The notes: generated from the sequence alone by a model not told the origin. A stretch of 64,000 nucleotides of DNA from Lewinellaceae bacterium (GCA_016712415.1 JADJRC010000010.1:62001-126000), one strand, 5' to 3'. Positions 25,765-36,400 are shown, counted from the stretch's first letter. Program-made: numbers and translations.

Positions 25765-26610
25765 ATGAAAACCGCAGTTGCCACAATTGAACATCCCCGC
25801 ACGGAAGCGCCGAACCCGGACATTGCCCGATCGCCTTTGCATATGCTGAAAATTGCCAAATACGTCGTTTACGATATTTTACGCAATCGTTTTGTATTGG
25901 CGTACCTGCTGTTTCTGCTGGTAGTGTCCATGAGTTTTTTCAACCTGGAAAACGATCCGGTCAAAGGCATGATCAGTTTGTTGAATATTATTCTGATCGT
26001 ATTGCCACTCGTCAGCATCGTGTTTGCCACGATCCACCTGTACAACTCTTACGAATTTATGGAGTTGCTGCTGGCGCAGCCGCTTCGCCGCTCCGATATA
26101 TTTCTGGGCGAATACCTGGGCCTGGCATCGTCGCTGTGTATTGCCTTCTGTGTAGGCGTGGGTATTCCCGTGTTTGTGTTCGACGGCTCAATGCGCGGAA
26201 TTACCCTTGTGGTGGGCGGTGTGTTACTGACCCTTATTTTTGTTTCGCTGGCATTCCTTTCAGCGGTTTTGTCGCGCGACAAGGCGCGGGGTATCGGCAT
26301 CGCCTTGCTGCTTTGGTTTTTCTGCGCGATTTTATACGACGGCATCGTGTTGATGAGCATGTTTGCGTTCAGCGATTATCCCCTGGAAAAAGCGGTTATC
26401 GGACTGGCATTTCTAAACCCGATCGACCTGACCCGAATTGCCATGCTGCTTCAACTCGATGTTGCAGCCCTGATGGGTTACACAGGAGCCCTGTTTCAGC
26501 ATTTTTTTGGTTCCATATGGGGTGTAGGTCTTTCACTGACGGCCATGTTTGCCTGGATTGCCGGACCGCTGTGGGTGGCTGCGCGGATATTCCGCAGGAA
26601 GGACATTTGA
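25765..26610 (+). CDS. nosY: NosY-type ABC transporter permease
   Basis: The 281-residue membrane protein has about six helices (YLLFLLVVSMSFF, IILIVLPLVSIVFATIHLY, VGGVLLTLIFVSLAFLSAVL and others). It is the expected permease partner of NosF in the NosDFY maturation complex. It begins five bp after ric and closes the cluster. The gene order, cytochrome c, nosZ, fasciclin, nosL, nosD, nosF, ric, nosY, fits a clade II cluster. Confidence 0.88.
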   Translation: MKTAVATIEHPRTEAPNPDIARSPLHMLKIAKYVVYDILRNRFVLAYLLFLLVVSMSFFNLENDPVKGMISLLNIILIVLPLVSIVFATIHLYNSYEFMELLLAQPLRRSDIFLGEYLGLASSLCIAFCVGVGIPVFVFDGSMRGITLVVGGVLLTLIFVSLAFLSAVLSRDKARGIGIALLLWFFCAILYDGIVLMSMFAFSDYPLEKAVIGLAFLNPIDLTRIAMLLQLDVAALMGYTGALFQHFFGSIWGVGLSLTAMFAWIAGPLWVAARIFRRKDI

Positions 26611-26723
26611 CAAGTACATATTGCAGAACGGGCATGAAATGGATGTGTGGTTTTGGTTGATTGAAGCGATCAACCCTTACTTTTGTGAAAAATTCATGCG
26701 TCATCGCAGTCGTCTGTCCGTAT

Positions 26724-27395
26724 ATGAAAATTCAACCCGCTACGCTTCAATTTCTTACCGATCTCTCTGTCCACAACAACCGCGAATGGTTTCAGGCCAA
26801 TAAAGGCCGTTACGAGGCCGCGCAGGAGAATGTGAAACAGTTTGCCCTGGCCGTCGAGTCGGCCCTGAACGAAACGGACCACCTGGAAAAGGCTACCCTT
26901 TTTCGCATCTACCGGGATGTGCGGTTCTCCAAAGACAAATCGCCCTATAAAAACAACTTCGGTATAGGATTTTCCCGCGCCACCAAACGGCTCCGGGGCG
27001 GTTATTATCTTCATATCGAACCGGGCGCTTCGTTTGTCGGCGGCGGCTTCTGGCAACCCAATGCAGACGACCTCAAGCGCATCCGCGATGAATTTGCTGC
27101 GGACGACAAGCCTGTCCGCCGGATCATTGCCGACCCTGTTTTCCAGCAATATTTTGGCACACTCCGCGGCGACGAGTTGAAAACCGCTCCCCGGGGGTAC
27201 GACAAGGATAGTCCGGCCCTGGACCTGATCCGCAAGAAGAGTTTCACCGTTCACCGGTCCTTCACGGATAAAGAAGTGACCGGTGATAATTTTCTGCAGG
27301 AGGTAAAACGCACCTTTGAAGCCATGCGCCCCTATTTCGACTACATGAGTATGGTGCTGACGACGGATTTGAACGGGGAGTCTTTGCTGGATTAA
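26724..27395 (+). CDS. DUF2461 (TIGR02453) family protein
   Basis: The 223-residue cytoplasmic protein starts MKIQPATLQFL; a longer frame reaches 26661. It carries the family motifs NNREWFQANKGRYEAA, RIYRDVRFSKDKSPYKN and GGGFWQPN. The fold and reaction of this family are unknown. It sits just after the nos cluster (114-bp gap) on the same strand, with no evident functional link. Convergent with the beta-helix genes downstream. Confidence 0.88.
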   Translation: MKIQPATLQFLTDLSVHNNREWFQANKGRYEAAQENVKQFALAVESALNETDHLEKATLFRIYRDVRFSKDKSPYKNNFGIGFSRATKRLRGGYYLHIEPGASFVGGGFWQPNADDLKRIRDEFAADDKPVRRIIADPVFQQYFGTLRGDELKTAPRGYDKDSPALDLIRKKSFTVHRSFTDKEVTGDNFLQEVKRTFEAMRPYFDYMSMVLTTDLNGESLLD

Positions 27396-27407
27396 GCGAG
27401 TTTTGTG

Positions 27408-27496
27408 TTTCCCGCAGATTGCCGCAGAAAAAACCGCGCAGAAAAACGCAGATTGTTACCGAATATACGGGATTTTCTGCGGTAATCTGCGGGAAA
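27408..27496. repeat. intergenic palindrome with 24-bp arms
   Basis: Arms 27408-27431 and 27473-27496 are inverted copies with one mismatch (a G-U pair in RNA). The sequence is built from the words ccgcaga and gcagatt. It resembles dispersed intergenic repeats of Bacteroidota and is the second such structure in the window, with a different sequence from that at 21180. Confidence 0.75.
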
Positions 27497-27553
27497 AAGC
27501 CGGTTATGCCACATGCATCGTTTTAATATTGCCGCAGACCCTGCTAAAAAAAG

Positions 27554-27584
27554 CACAGCCGGAACGCTTGCGCGTCCGACTGTG
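27554..27584. terminator. hairpin between convergent genes
   Basis: cacagccggaacgc pairs with gcgtccgactgtg, with bulged bases. A-rich sequence precedes it (ctaaaaaaagca), giving a U tail for the minus-strand beta-helix gene at 27637; the plus-strand side lacks a U tail. It lies between the DUF2461 gene and the beta-helix gene. Confidence 0.55.
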
Positions 27585-27636
27585 ATTGGCATGGTGGGGT
27601 TTTGGTAATTGGGGGGATAAACGGGTGTGTTATGCT

Positions 27637-28776
27637 TCAAAAACAAGGATCGGCATTGGTGTCGACCAGGGTGCCGCCAATGATGACTGAACCGGGGGCG
27701 CAGTCTTTGATCAGCATATTGTTGAGGTTGCCATTGGAGACGACGGTGGAGTTGGAACTGGTGGGACTCAACACGCCAAACCGACTGGTTTCACCGGCCA
27801 GTTCGATATCATACAGACCACTGTTTGAAGCCTTGTTTTTGAACAGTACATTGTCGAAGGCGCCGTCTATAACCAGATATCCCCACAAGTTGCCGTCGGC
27901 TTCGTTTTTGGAAACCAGGTAGTGGTTGGATGATTCCGCTGCTCCTGAAATGGAGCCATCCGGCAATTCAAACACTGCCGGCGATGTACACAGTAATATG
28001 CCCACTGTATTGTCATTCAATGTGTTGCGTAATACTGAACCATCCTTATGGCATGAAAATATGCCAGTGCCAAACTGGCTGACTTTATTGTCTGCGATGA
28101 GTACCGCCGCTCCATCTGCTACGGTAATGCCATACTGAAAACCTCCGGCGAAACCGGATCCCAATCCCTGGATGTCGTTGTTGCTAATCTTCCCGTTATC
28201 TGCTCCGGCCAGGTATACCGGAAACTGAAAATGTGAGATGTCATTGTCCAGTAATTTAGCATTGGGCGCATCCTGGAGTAAGATTCCACAAACAGCATCC
28301 CCGCCACTGGTTTTCAATTTCAGTCCGCTGATTTTTACGTCAGCAGCGCCGTGCACAAACAATGCAGGAACAAGACTTGTCAGGCCGGGAACAGACACAG
28401 GGTCGGGCAATCCGGAGAATTTGATTGTAGCTCCCGATTGCCCCACAATTTTCACAGGGAAAGTAATTTCCACTGTTCCGGATTCGTAGTGGTTGCCGCA
28501 GGCGACGGTGACTTTTCCGCCGGGTCCGGCGGCGGCGATGGCAGCGGCCAGGCCGTTGACAGAGCCTGCGGGCAGGGTGACGTTGTTGCGGTCGGCGGCG
28601 GCATCGTCCTTGTCGGCGAGCAGGGCGTCGGCCACGGCAAGGGCTTTGGCGAGGCGGCTTTCGATGGCGGCCATTTTGGGGTCGGAGGGTTTATCAGCCG
28701 TCGGCGCCGGAGCGTCTTTCTGACAGGCGAAGAAGAACAGCAGGGCTGTTGTGAAGAGGATGGATAGTTTTTTCAT
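27637..28776 (-). CDS. beta-helix lipoprotein, paralogue A
   Basis: This 379-residue protein starts with a lipoprotein signal (LLFFFACQKDAPAPTADK) and a helical segment, then a right-handed parallel beta-helix (repeats of the form ISGLKLKTSGGDAVCGILLQ and NDIQGLGSGFAGGFQYGIT). Its first 115 residues and last 26 match paralogue B almost exactly, whereas the helix core has diverged strongly. This suggests a shared surface anchor and cap with a variable core. It is probably surface-exposed; the ligand is unknown. No T9SS domain is seen. Confidence 0.8.
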   Translation of the reverse strand: MKKLSILFTTALLFFFACQKDAPAPTADKPSDPKMAAIESRLAKALAVADALLADKDDAAADRNNVTLPAGSVNGLAAAIAAAGPGGKVTVACGNHYESGTVEITFPVKIVGQSGATIKFSGLPDPVSVPGLTSLVPALFVHGAADVKISGLKLKTSGGDAVCGILLQDAPNAKLLDNDISHFQFPVYLAGADNGKISNNDIQGLGSGFAGGFQYGITVADGAAVLIADNKVSQFGTGIFSCHKDGSVLRNTLNDNTVGILLCTSPAVFELPDGSISGAAESSNHYLVSKNEADGNLWGYLVIDGAFDNVLFKNKASNSGLYDIELAGETSRFGVLSPTSSNSTVVSNGNLNNMLIKDCAPGSVIIGGTLVDTNADPCF

Positions 28777-28786
28777 TGGTGTGGTG
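28430..28786 (-). repeat. 357-bp near-identical block, copy A
   Basis: Copy A of a block shared with 29669-30025. It spans the start codon and first ~115 codons. I count seven differences between the copies; six of them fall in one 16-bp stretch at 28510-28525. Confidence 0.9.
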
Positions 28787-28902
28787 TGGTGGAATGTTTT
28801 TGAGTAACAAATGATTTATTGCCCCTGGCGGAGGTATGCCTGGTTTTTGAATTTTTTTGGCATAATGGGGTAGTGATTTGAGGATAGACGGGTTTCTTGG
28901 TT

Positions 28903-30015
28903 TCAAAAACAAGGATCGGCATTGGTGTCGACCAGGGTGCCGCCGATGATGACTGAACCGGGGGCGCAGTCTTTGATCAGCACGTTGTTGAGGTTGCCGT
29001 TGGAGACGACAGTAGTGTTGGAACTGGTGGGCATAGCAGGAGGCCCGAAGCGGTCACTTTCTCCGACCAACTCAATATCATAGGTGCTGTTATCGTGCGT
29101 GTTATTCTTGAAAAGCACGTTGTCGAATGCGCCGTCTATGGCGATGATTCCCCATGCACAGTTATAGGATTCGTTTTTGGAAAATAAAAAATGGTTCGTC
29201 GAAACGGGTCCTTCGATATTGATGCCGTCGGGCATATCGACATCAAGCTGGCACAAGATTATCCCAAAGAAGGCCTGGTGCGTTTTGTTGCGTACGACAT
29301 CGCTGTAACTGCCGCTGGGGAATATTGGAAAGTCGAAGTCAAAAACTTCATTGTCTGCAATAAGCATAAACGCGCCGGAAACGACACCAATGCCTAAGCC
29401 GGTACCCGGCCCATCAAGGTAATTCTTGCTGATTTTTGCATTGTCAACGTTAACGCAGATTATTCCCATTTGGAATTCGTAGATTTTATTGTCCTGAATT
29501 TTGGCATCAGGCACATTTTCCAGCAAAATACATGTGCGCAACCCGCCACTTTCTGCCCGAAACTCAAGCTTTTTGATGGTAACATCATTTGTGTTTTTAG
29601 CATAAATAGCGGGGTCTTGTCGAACTTGTTCAGGGTCTGCCGGTTGAAGTCCACTCCAATGGAACACCGCTCCCGATTGCCCCACAATTTTCACAGGGAA
29701 AGTAATTTCCACTGTTCCGGATTCGTAGTGGTTGCCGCAGGCGACGGTCACCTTGCCACCCGGCCCGGCGGCGGCGATGGCAGCGGCCAGGCCGTTGACA
29801 GAGCCTGCGGGCAGGGTGACGTTGTTGCGGTCGGCGGCGGCATCGTCCTTGTCGGCGAGCAGGGCGTCGGCCACGGCAAGGGCTTTGGCGAGGCGGCTTT
29901 CGATGGCGGCCATTTTGGGGTCGGAGGGTTTATCAGCCGTCGGCGCCGGAGCGTCTTTCTGACAGGCAAAGAAGAACAGCAGGGCTGTTGTGAAGAGGAT
30001 GGATAGTTTTTTCAT
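28903..30015 (-). CDS. beta-helix lipoprotein, paralogue B
   Basis: This 370-residue paralogue of the previous gene shares its lipoprotein start, residues 1-115, and its final 26 residues (ending TLVDTNADPCF). The core helix differs (LEFRAESGGLRTCILLENVP, VDNAKISKNYLDGPGTGL). Same strand, 126 bp upstream of A. Origin by tandem duplication with later divergence or replacement of the core is likely. A surface role with variable binding is inferred. Confidence 0.8.
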   Translation of the reverse strand: MKKLSILFTTALLFFFACQKDAPAPTADKPSDPKMAAIESRLAKALAVADALLADKDDAAADRNNVTLPAGSVNGLAAAIAAAGPGGKVTVACGNHYESGTVEITFPVKIVGQSGAVFHWSGLQPADPEQVRQDPAIYAKNTNDVTIKKLEFRAESGGLRTCILLENVPDAKIQDNKIYEFQMGIICVNVDNAKISKNYLDGPGTGLGIGVVSGAFMLIADNEVFDFDFPIFPSGSYSDVVRNKTHQAFFGIILCQLDVDMPDGINIEGPVSTNHFLFSKNESYNCAWGIIAIDGAFDNVLFKNNTHDNSTYDIELVGESDRFGPPAMPTSSNTTVVSNGNLNNVLIKDCAPGSVIIGGTLVDTNADPCF

Positions 30016-30025
30016 TGGTGTGGTG
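29669..30025 (-). repeat. 357-bp near-identical block, copy B
   Basis: Copy B of the block, offset 1239 bp from copy A. The six clustered differences lie at 29749-29764. Confidence 0.9.
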
Positions 30026-30120
30026 GAATGATGTTAGAAAATGGGTTGTCCTCAAGAAATTTTGGAGGCAACCGTATTGCATGTGAATTGAATGCAGAGG
30101 CGAATTATCGTTTATCACTG

Positions 30121-30546
30121 CTAAAAACAGTTAGCTACCCCTTCATACTGAACGGTCAGACTATCCTGAAACCTTAGCATCCCGTTTTGCAGGATTTCTA
30201 TAGTAATATTGCTGGTATTTCCATTTCTCCAGATTATTTTTAAGGTAATTTGGCCTTCGTTTTTTATAATTTCCCAGGTTCCGTCATTGGAATAGTTTTC
30301 ACGTGAAGTATCTGTATATGCAGTAGTCGTTTCTTTTGTCCCGGTAATATGGATATATCCTGATGGGCAGTAATGATGTGTTTCATAGTATGTTGACCAG
30401 ACATTGGTGCTGTTTACTTCCCAGGAGTAAAATATCCTGGAGCCGGAAAATGAAATTTTCACATACTCAAGTTCTGTGTCACTTTGGGCCAAGGCACAGG
30501 CGGTTGAAAATATTACGAGCATGGATTTAAGGATCAGCCTTTTCAT
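30121..30546 (-). CDS. small secreted protein of unknown function
   Basis: The 141-residue protein has a signal peptide (MKRLILKSMLVIFSTACALAQ). The rest is beta-rich with no recognised motif (ISFSGSRIFYSWEVNSTN). Base composition is AT-richer than the neighbours, and no functional clue comes from the context. I do not recognise a family. It may be a lipocalin-like or other small beta-barrel. Confidence 0.55.
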   Translation of the reverse strand: MKRLILKSMLVIFSTACALAQSDTELEYVKISFSGSRIFYSWEVNSTNVWSTYYETHHYCPSGYIHITGTKETTTAYTDTSRENYSNDGTWEIIKNEGQITLKIIWRNGNTSNITIEILQNGMLRFQDSLTVQYEGVANCF

Positions 30547-30745
30547 ATCCTGTTTGTTTATTTTGAAATAGAAGTTTATTCAATGATACAGGCATGGAAC
30601 CGGTTAGACATATACTCAAAGTAATTTGGTTTGTGAAAAAAATTCCAACAACACGTTGATTTTCAATGTACTGGAATTCTGTAAAATCTTAAACCCGGAG
30701 AATTCCGGTATAAAAGCGTATTTTGGAAATTTACCCGAATTTAAA

Positions 30746-32388
30746 TTAATGAGAAACTATGATCTCGGGCGATTCGATTGATTCCAGCAATTCACCAACG
30801 CTATAGTCTTCACCTTCGAGTCTGTATATATTTATTATCAGTAAACCTCCGTCCGGAATATCGTTTATTTCTCCTTTCTGTATTTCGCTACAAGCTTCTT
30901 GGAACGTTTTTTCCATAAATTGCCAGTCTGTATTACGATCAATTATAAACAGGACTTTTTTTATTGAAATCCGCCTGAACAGCTCCTTTATTTCGTGTAT
31001 ACATCCTTGATGTCCAGGCGAAAAACTGCGTATATCCATGATGATTCGATCAGTGGTTTCTACCAGCGCAGCAAGCACGGATTTCCACGAACTGTTATAG
31101 GCATAAAAATCATTAATCCCGTAATTGCCGTCAGCGGAGGGTTGGTCGTCGAGGTAAGCCACCTTTCTGTTTATTTCTTCTTCGCTCTCTAAAAACTGCC
31201 TGGATAGTCTGCCCGTCAAAAAATCCATGAATTCGTGTGGTTCAATGGTACTGTTTGCCAGGTCCGGTCCGGAAATCACTTGAACGGGCCCCAATAACCG
31301 CCAAAACCTGCTGATTCTTCTGAAAAGGCGATCACTGCGCTCCCCAATGCAAATACCCGCAGAATCAATAGTTTCTTTGGCGCCTGTCCAACCGTTTTTT
31401 GGCGTATGCGTGAGCGCAACAGGTAATAAACCGGAATCTTTTAAGTTAAAAATGCTCCTATCCCGAGAAAGAACCAGACTATACCCTCGTATGCCAAAAT
31501 GAGCGCCATCCATAAACTGAAATAAAGCATTATGCCATCGATTAAAATGCTTTTATCGCTGACGAGTTTTTGATGGTATATGTTTCCAAGAAAGCGTATC
31601 AGTAGCCAGGAGATGGTTATGCCTGCCAGTGCGCCAAGTATATTCAGCCAAATGTACATTTGGCCGGCTCTGTGTATTCCAATCTCGTTGAAGCTACCTG
31701 CTGCCATACTCCGCACTTCTTCATCTATGAAAACATTTGGCAATCCGTAAGCACCTGCCATAAAAAAGCTTGTGAGTACTAAAACGACAATTCCGGCTGC
31801 GCGAAGCTTGGGGATCAGTAACAGCAAGACCATTATTGTAGGAAGCAAATTGGAAATGCCAAGCAGTACCAGTAAACCGTAGGCATCAAACTTTTCCATT
31901 AACAAGGCACTGATAAAAAAATATGTTACCAGGTATATGCCGATACCAGTTTTGTATTTTTTCCCGGAGACCCCGCTGATAAAAGGCCAAATCAGTAAAA
32001 ACGGCCAGAAATGCACCAGCGTAACTACTCCGAACCGGCCGGGCATGAACTCGATTGTGTCTGCCATGAATTGAAACGCGGTAACTGTAGCAGCATAAAT
32101 CAATACTCCCAGGCCATAAATGGCGACCACTTCTTTCTGTCGTTCCGACCAAGAGTTTGAACTCCTTCCATTTTCAACCTGATCAATCAAGTTTATCTGA
32201 AAATTGATGCCTGTGGTTGCGGTACTGTTTGTTTTTTCCGGCATTGGAGGTGAAACTGCATTATTCCGGCCCATTAGTTTTATGAGTTGGTTCCGATACC
32301 GCTGGAGCAGCAGCCAGGTAATTGGCAATGCCAGTAATGCTCCCGTCAACATGGTAAACATCAAATAGCCGTGAAATAAATTATTCAT
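30746..32388 (-). CDS. multi-pass membrane protein with TIR-like C-terminal domain (frameshifted)
   Basis: The repaired product is about 547 residues. Residues 1-315 hold several membrane helices (TMLTGALLALPITWLLL, IYLVTYFFISALLM, LLGISNLLPTIMVLLLLIP, MALILAYEGIVWFFLGIGAF). The C-terminal part, about 230 residues, has conserved-looking segments (GPVQVISGPDLANSTIEPHE and ETTDRIIMDIRSFSPGHQGC) that suggest a Rossmann or TIR-like fold. The frame changes at 31448-31452; adding one A to the run on the forward strand gives GAFFNLKDSGLLPVALTH. It is AT-rich, so possibly acquired. I do not recognise a named family. Confidence 0.5.
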
Positions 32389-32531
32389 GATTTGTTTGGT
32401 TTTTATCGGAATTGAAGATCATGTATGCCAATAAAATCTGTTGGTACGTCGATAGTTTTCACTTGCTACCGCAAAATTCATCCTGACCACAAAGCGGCAA
32501 TAGTAAAAAACGGACATCCCTTTCCAACTGC

Positions 32532-33380
32532 TCACCGCTCCATTTCCCGCCTGTCCACTACATCCTCCCGCCAAGCGGTCAGTTCCGTGATCGGTAGCGT
32601 TTGTTTTAAAAACTCCCCCGGTGTGAGTTGGGTGAAAAATTTGAACTGCCCGATAAACTGGGTCTGGTCGTAGTAGCCACAGGCGTGCGCTACGGCAGAC
32701 AGGTTCCGGAAGCGCGGACTTTGCATCAGACGCATGGCCTGGGTGAAGCGGGCCAGTTTTTGCCAGGCTTTCGGGCTAACGCCCATTTCCCGCTCGAACA
32801 GGCGGCGGAAGTGGCGTTCGCTGACTTTAACCTCCAGAGGCAAATCATTGATATGACGACCCGGATTGGTAAACAGTTTCGACAGGGTCCAGTCGATCAG
32901 ATCGATCCGGCAATTGATCCGGCTCAACCGGCCCAACAGGTATTGGTTGGCTGCTTCGATGCGCTTTTCTGTTGTTTTTGCCTCAAAAATCCGGTCTTCC
33001 AGTTCCAGGAGACCTGCATCGCCCAGACTGTGGATCGGTAGTGCGCGGTCCTGGTATGCCAGCAAGGGATAAGGAAAAAAATGCCGCAATTTCCCTGGCT
33101 TGAACATGATGGCAAATATCCCCAGGGGCTTGTGGTACAGCCACGATTGGCTTTGAATACACTGAGGCATGAGGAAGCTTTGCGGCAGCACATCGTTGTA
33201 TATGCCGTTGGTGATGTGGACCGGGCCTTCCAAATGGTAATAAAAAAGCAGTCCCGTGGACAAGTTGGGTGGTGTGCGGTCGGTGATGCCTTCAGCGCTG
33301 CTGCGGTCGTCTTCCAGGATCGCGTAATGGTGTATAAAAGATTGGAGCGGAAAAGCGGGGAGAAATTCCTGAAATCGCAT
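32532..33380 (-). CDS. AraC-family transcription regulator
   Basis: The 282-residue protein has an N-terminal domain of the DUF6597 type (MRFQEFLPAFPLQSFIHHYA) and a C-terminal double HTH (LPLEVKVSERHFRRLFEREM, then FRNLSAVAHACGYYDQTQFI). This type often responds to sugars or stress; target genes are unknown. It lies 108 bp downstream of the hybrid sensor on the same strand but has its own domain order, so an independent regulator. Confidence 0.88.
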   Translation of the reverse strand: MRFQEFLPAFPLQSFIHHYAILEDDRSSAEGITDRTPPNLSTGLLFYYHLEGPVHITNGIYNDVLPQSFLMPQCIQSQSWLYHKPLGIFAIMFKPGKLRHFFPYPLLAYQDRALPIHSLGDAGLLELEDRIFEAKTTEKRIEAANQYLLGRLSRINCRIDLIDWTLSKLFTNPGRHINDLPLEVKVSERHFRRLFEREMGVSPKAWQKLARFTQAMRLMQSPRFRNLSAVAHACGYYDQTQFIGQFKFFTQLTPGEFLKQTLPITELTAWREDVVDRREMER

Positions 33381-33488
33381 AGATTGTATTCATCGGAGTG
33401 GTGGTGGTAACCGATGGTACAAAACAACCGGGAATGCCGGGCGAAGCCTTGCGCATATCTGGCTATTCGTTGCGCGTATCTGTCAAAA

Positions 33489-36400
33489 TCAGCCCATACC
33501 CTTTCGCCACTCGCCCGGCGGCATTCCAAACACTTCTTTGAAGCGGCGGTTGAACTCGTTGACATTCTCAAAACCTGATTCGGAGGCGATGGCGGAGATT
33601 CTTTCATCCGGTTTGGAGCGCAGGAGTTGGCTGGCTTTGGTGAGGCGCACGTGGCGCACAAATTCGGTGGTGTGCATACCCGTGAGGGCAGCCAATTTGC
33701 GGTGGAGTTGGGTGGTGCTGACCAAGAGTTTGTGTGCCAATTCCGGCACTTGCCATTGCACGCTGAAATCCGCTTCAATCAATTCCCTGACTTTTTGGAT
33801 AAAAGCATCTTCCATCTCATGTTCAGGCACTACCATGCCGGGAGGCATTTCCCCTTCTTTCAAACCTGCCAATGTCAGGTAGTGCGTTTGCAATCTCCGA
33901 CGCACTTCGAGCAGGTTGTATATCCGAACCAACAGTTCTTCTTTGTGGAAAGGCTTTGCCAAATAAGCGTCCGCGCCGCGTTTCAAGCCAACGAGCCGCG
34001 ACTCGATGTCGGCTTTGGCCGTGAGCAGAATGATGGGAATATGGCTTGTGCGCTCGTCATTTTTCAAGACGCGACAGACCTCAAAGCCGTCTTTTCGGGG
34101 CATCATGACATCGCTGATGATGAGATCGGGCACGCTTTCGAGGGCCTTTTCGATACCTTGTACGCCGTCGAAGGTAGTTTCAATACGATAGCCGGAATGG
34201 AGACACGTTTGCAGATACCGCACCACATCGGGATTGTCTTCGACGAGGAGTACCAAAGGTTTGTTTGACGGCTGTCCCGAACTGCCACTGGCCGGCCTGA
34301 CTGCCGATGCGGGTGTTGCCGGCCGACTGTCCGGCAATCCGCTTTGTATTGGCGCCGTCCGCAAAACCGGCAGAACAACAGTAAATTCGGTTCCCCCGGT
34401 ATTGCCAGGGACGGGGCTTTTGGCACTGATCTGCCCTTGCATAAGTTTTACCAGTTCCCGGGTGAGGGTCAGGCCAATGCCGGTGCCATCAGCGCTGCGA
34501 ATTGCCGAATCGTCCGACTGGTAAAAACGATCGAAGATATAGGGCAATGTTTCCTCCGGGATGCCGGGGCCGGTATCGCGAACTTTCAACTGCAGTTGCG
34601 GCACACGGTTTTCCTCGATTTGGGTTATCATAAAATACACGTCACCGCCTTCCGGTGTGAACTTAAGGGCATTCGATAACAAGTTGGACACAACGGTTTG
34701 CAGGCGTTCGGGGTCGAAGTCCATTAACAGAGTTGTTATATCCGCTCGGAAATGCAGTCGCATGTGTTTGTTTTCAGCTAGCGAATGAAAACTCTCGAGC
34801 AGGTATTTCATGTAGACCACGACATCGCCTTGTACGAGGTCGAGTTTCAGATGGCCCGATTCCACTTTGGCCAGGTCAAGCATTTGGTTGACCAGTTGCA
34901 ATACCCGCTGACCGTTGCGGTAGATCATATCCAGGCCGGTTTTCACGCTTTCGCTGGCAGAGGCTTTGAGTTGTTCAGCCAGGCCGAGAATAATGGTCAG
35001 CGGTGTACGGAATTCGTGGGTGATATTCGTATACAGACGGGACTTGACCGCGTCAAGTTCTTCCAGGCGGCGCGCTTCGGCTTTTACAGATTGCCGGTTC
35101 AGTTCAAAACGCCGGATGCTGAGTAGCAGACCAATAAATGCCACAAAGTAGAACAGGCTTGCCCACCAGGTGGTATACCACGGCGGATTTACAACGATCC
35201 GTACCGAAGCGCCGGTTTCGTTCCACTTGCCGTCGCTGTTGGAGCCGAGTACTGTGAAGGTGTATGTGCCCGGCGAGATATTGGTGTAATGGGCAAACCG
35301 CCGTTCCGCGCTGGTTTCCACCCAGGAAGTGTCGTAGCCCTCCAAACGGAACTTGTACCGGTTATTCAAGGGCGCCGTAAAATCGAGTGCGGCAAATTCG
35401 AATGCAAAGTCATTTTGCCAGTACGGCAGGTTGATATTTTCGGTGTAAGTAATGTTTGTTTTCAAGGGGGATTTCCAGCGCAGGGTGTCGCCGGGTGAAC
35501 CCCGAATCGGCATGTCTTTATTCAAAATCTGAAAATTCGTCAGGACAATAGGAGGGATAAATGCGTTGTCGCGAATGCTGTCGGGGTGAAAACGGAGCAA
35601 TCCTTTGGTGCCGCCGAAATAAAATTCTCCTGTTTTTGATCTCAGGTGCGTGCCAAAGAACTGCCGGTTTACAACGCCATCCTTTTGGTTGTATTCCCGT
35701 GCTAAACAGGATATTGGGTCAAAACAAAGTATGCCGGTTCCTGTCCCGAACCAGAACCTTCCCAGATTGTCCTCCAGGATGGAATGAACCACTTGTCCAC
35801 GTAAACTGCCGGCCTTTGGATAGAACTCAACTTTACCCGATGTTGCATTGAAGTAGGCCATACCGTCAACTGTGCCAAACCATATAACATCATTATTGTC
35901 CCGGTGGATGCACAGTATATGCCGGTGAAATGGGAAGTATTCAAACTGTCTGCTTCCACGCTTGAGGCGGTTGGCGCCGCCATAAGTCGCCACCCAGAGA
36001 TCACCGTTAGGGCTTTCAAAAATATCCTGGATATTGGCATTGTTGCCCTGCTCCTTTACCTGGTTGTTCGAATTTAGCGAATGCCAGATCATGGCATTTG
36101 CTTTATGGTCGTAACTGTACAGCCCGCCCTGTGTTCCAATCCAGTGGGTGCCCCCCGAGTCTTTGAATTGCATTAGAAGCCAAATGCCTTTTGAGGGCAT
36201 GCCAGAGGGCTTCATGTTTTTCCATTGCCCTGTTCGGCCGTCAATTTTCCAGATTTCATTAAAAGTGATGGCCCAGGCGTTATGGTCGGTATCTTCCAAA
36301 ACACCAAGGAAAGTAACGGCATCTGTATTATTCGTTGCGGTTGTTTTCCCGGGGATATGCCTGAACGTCTCCTTCCAGGGATCAAATAATGCCAATCCCT

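Noticed and set aside
28903..30015. Assembly duplication of the beta-helix gene
   Set aside because: The cores and several codons differ, so the two genes are real paralogues and not a copy error.
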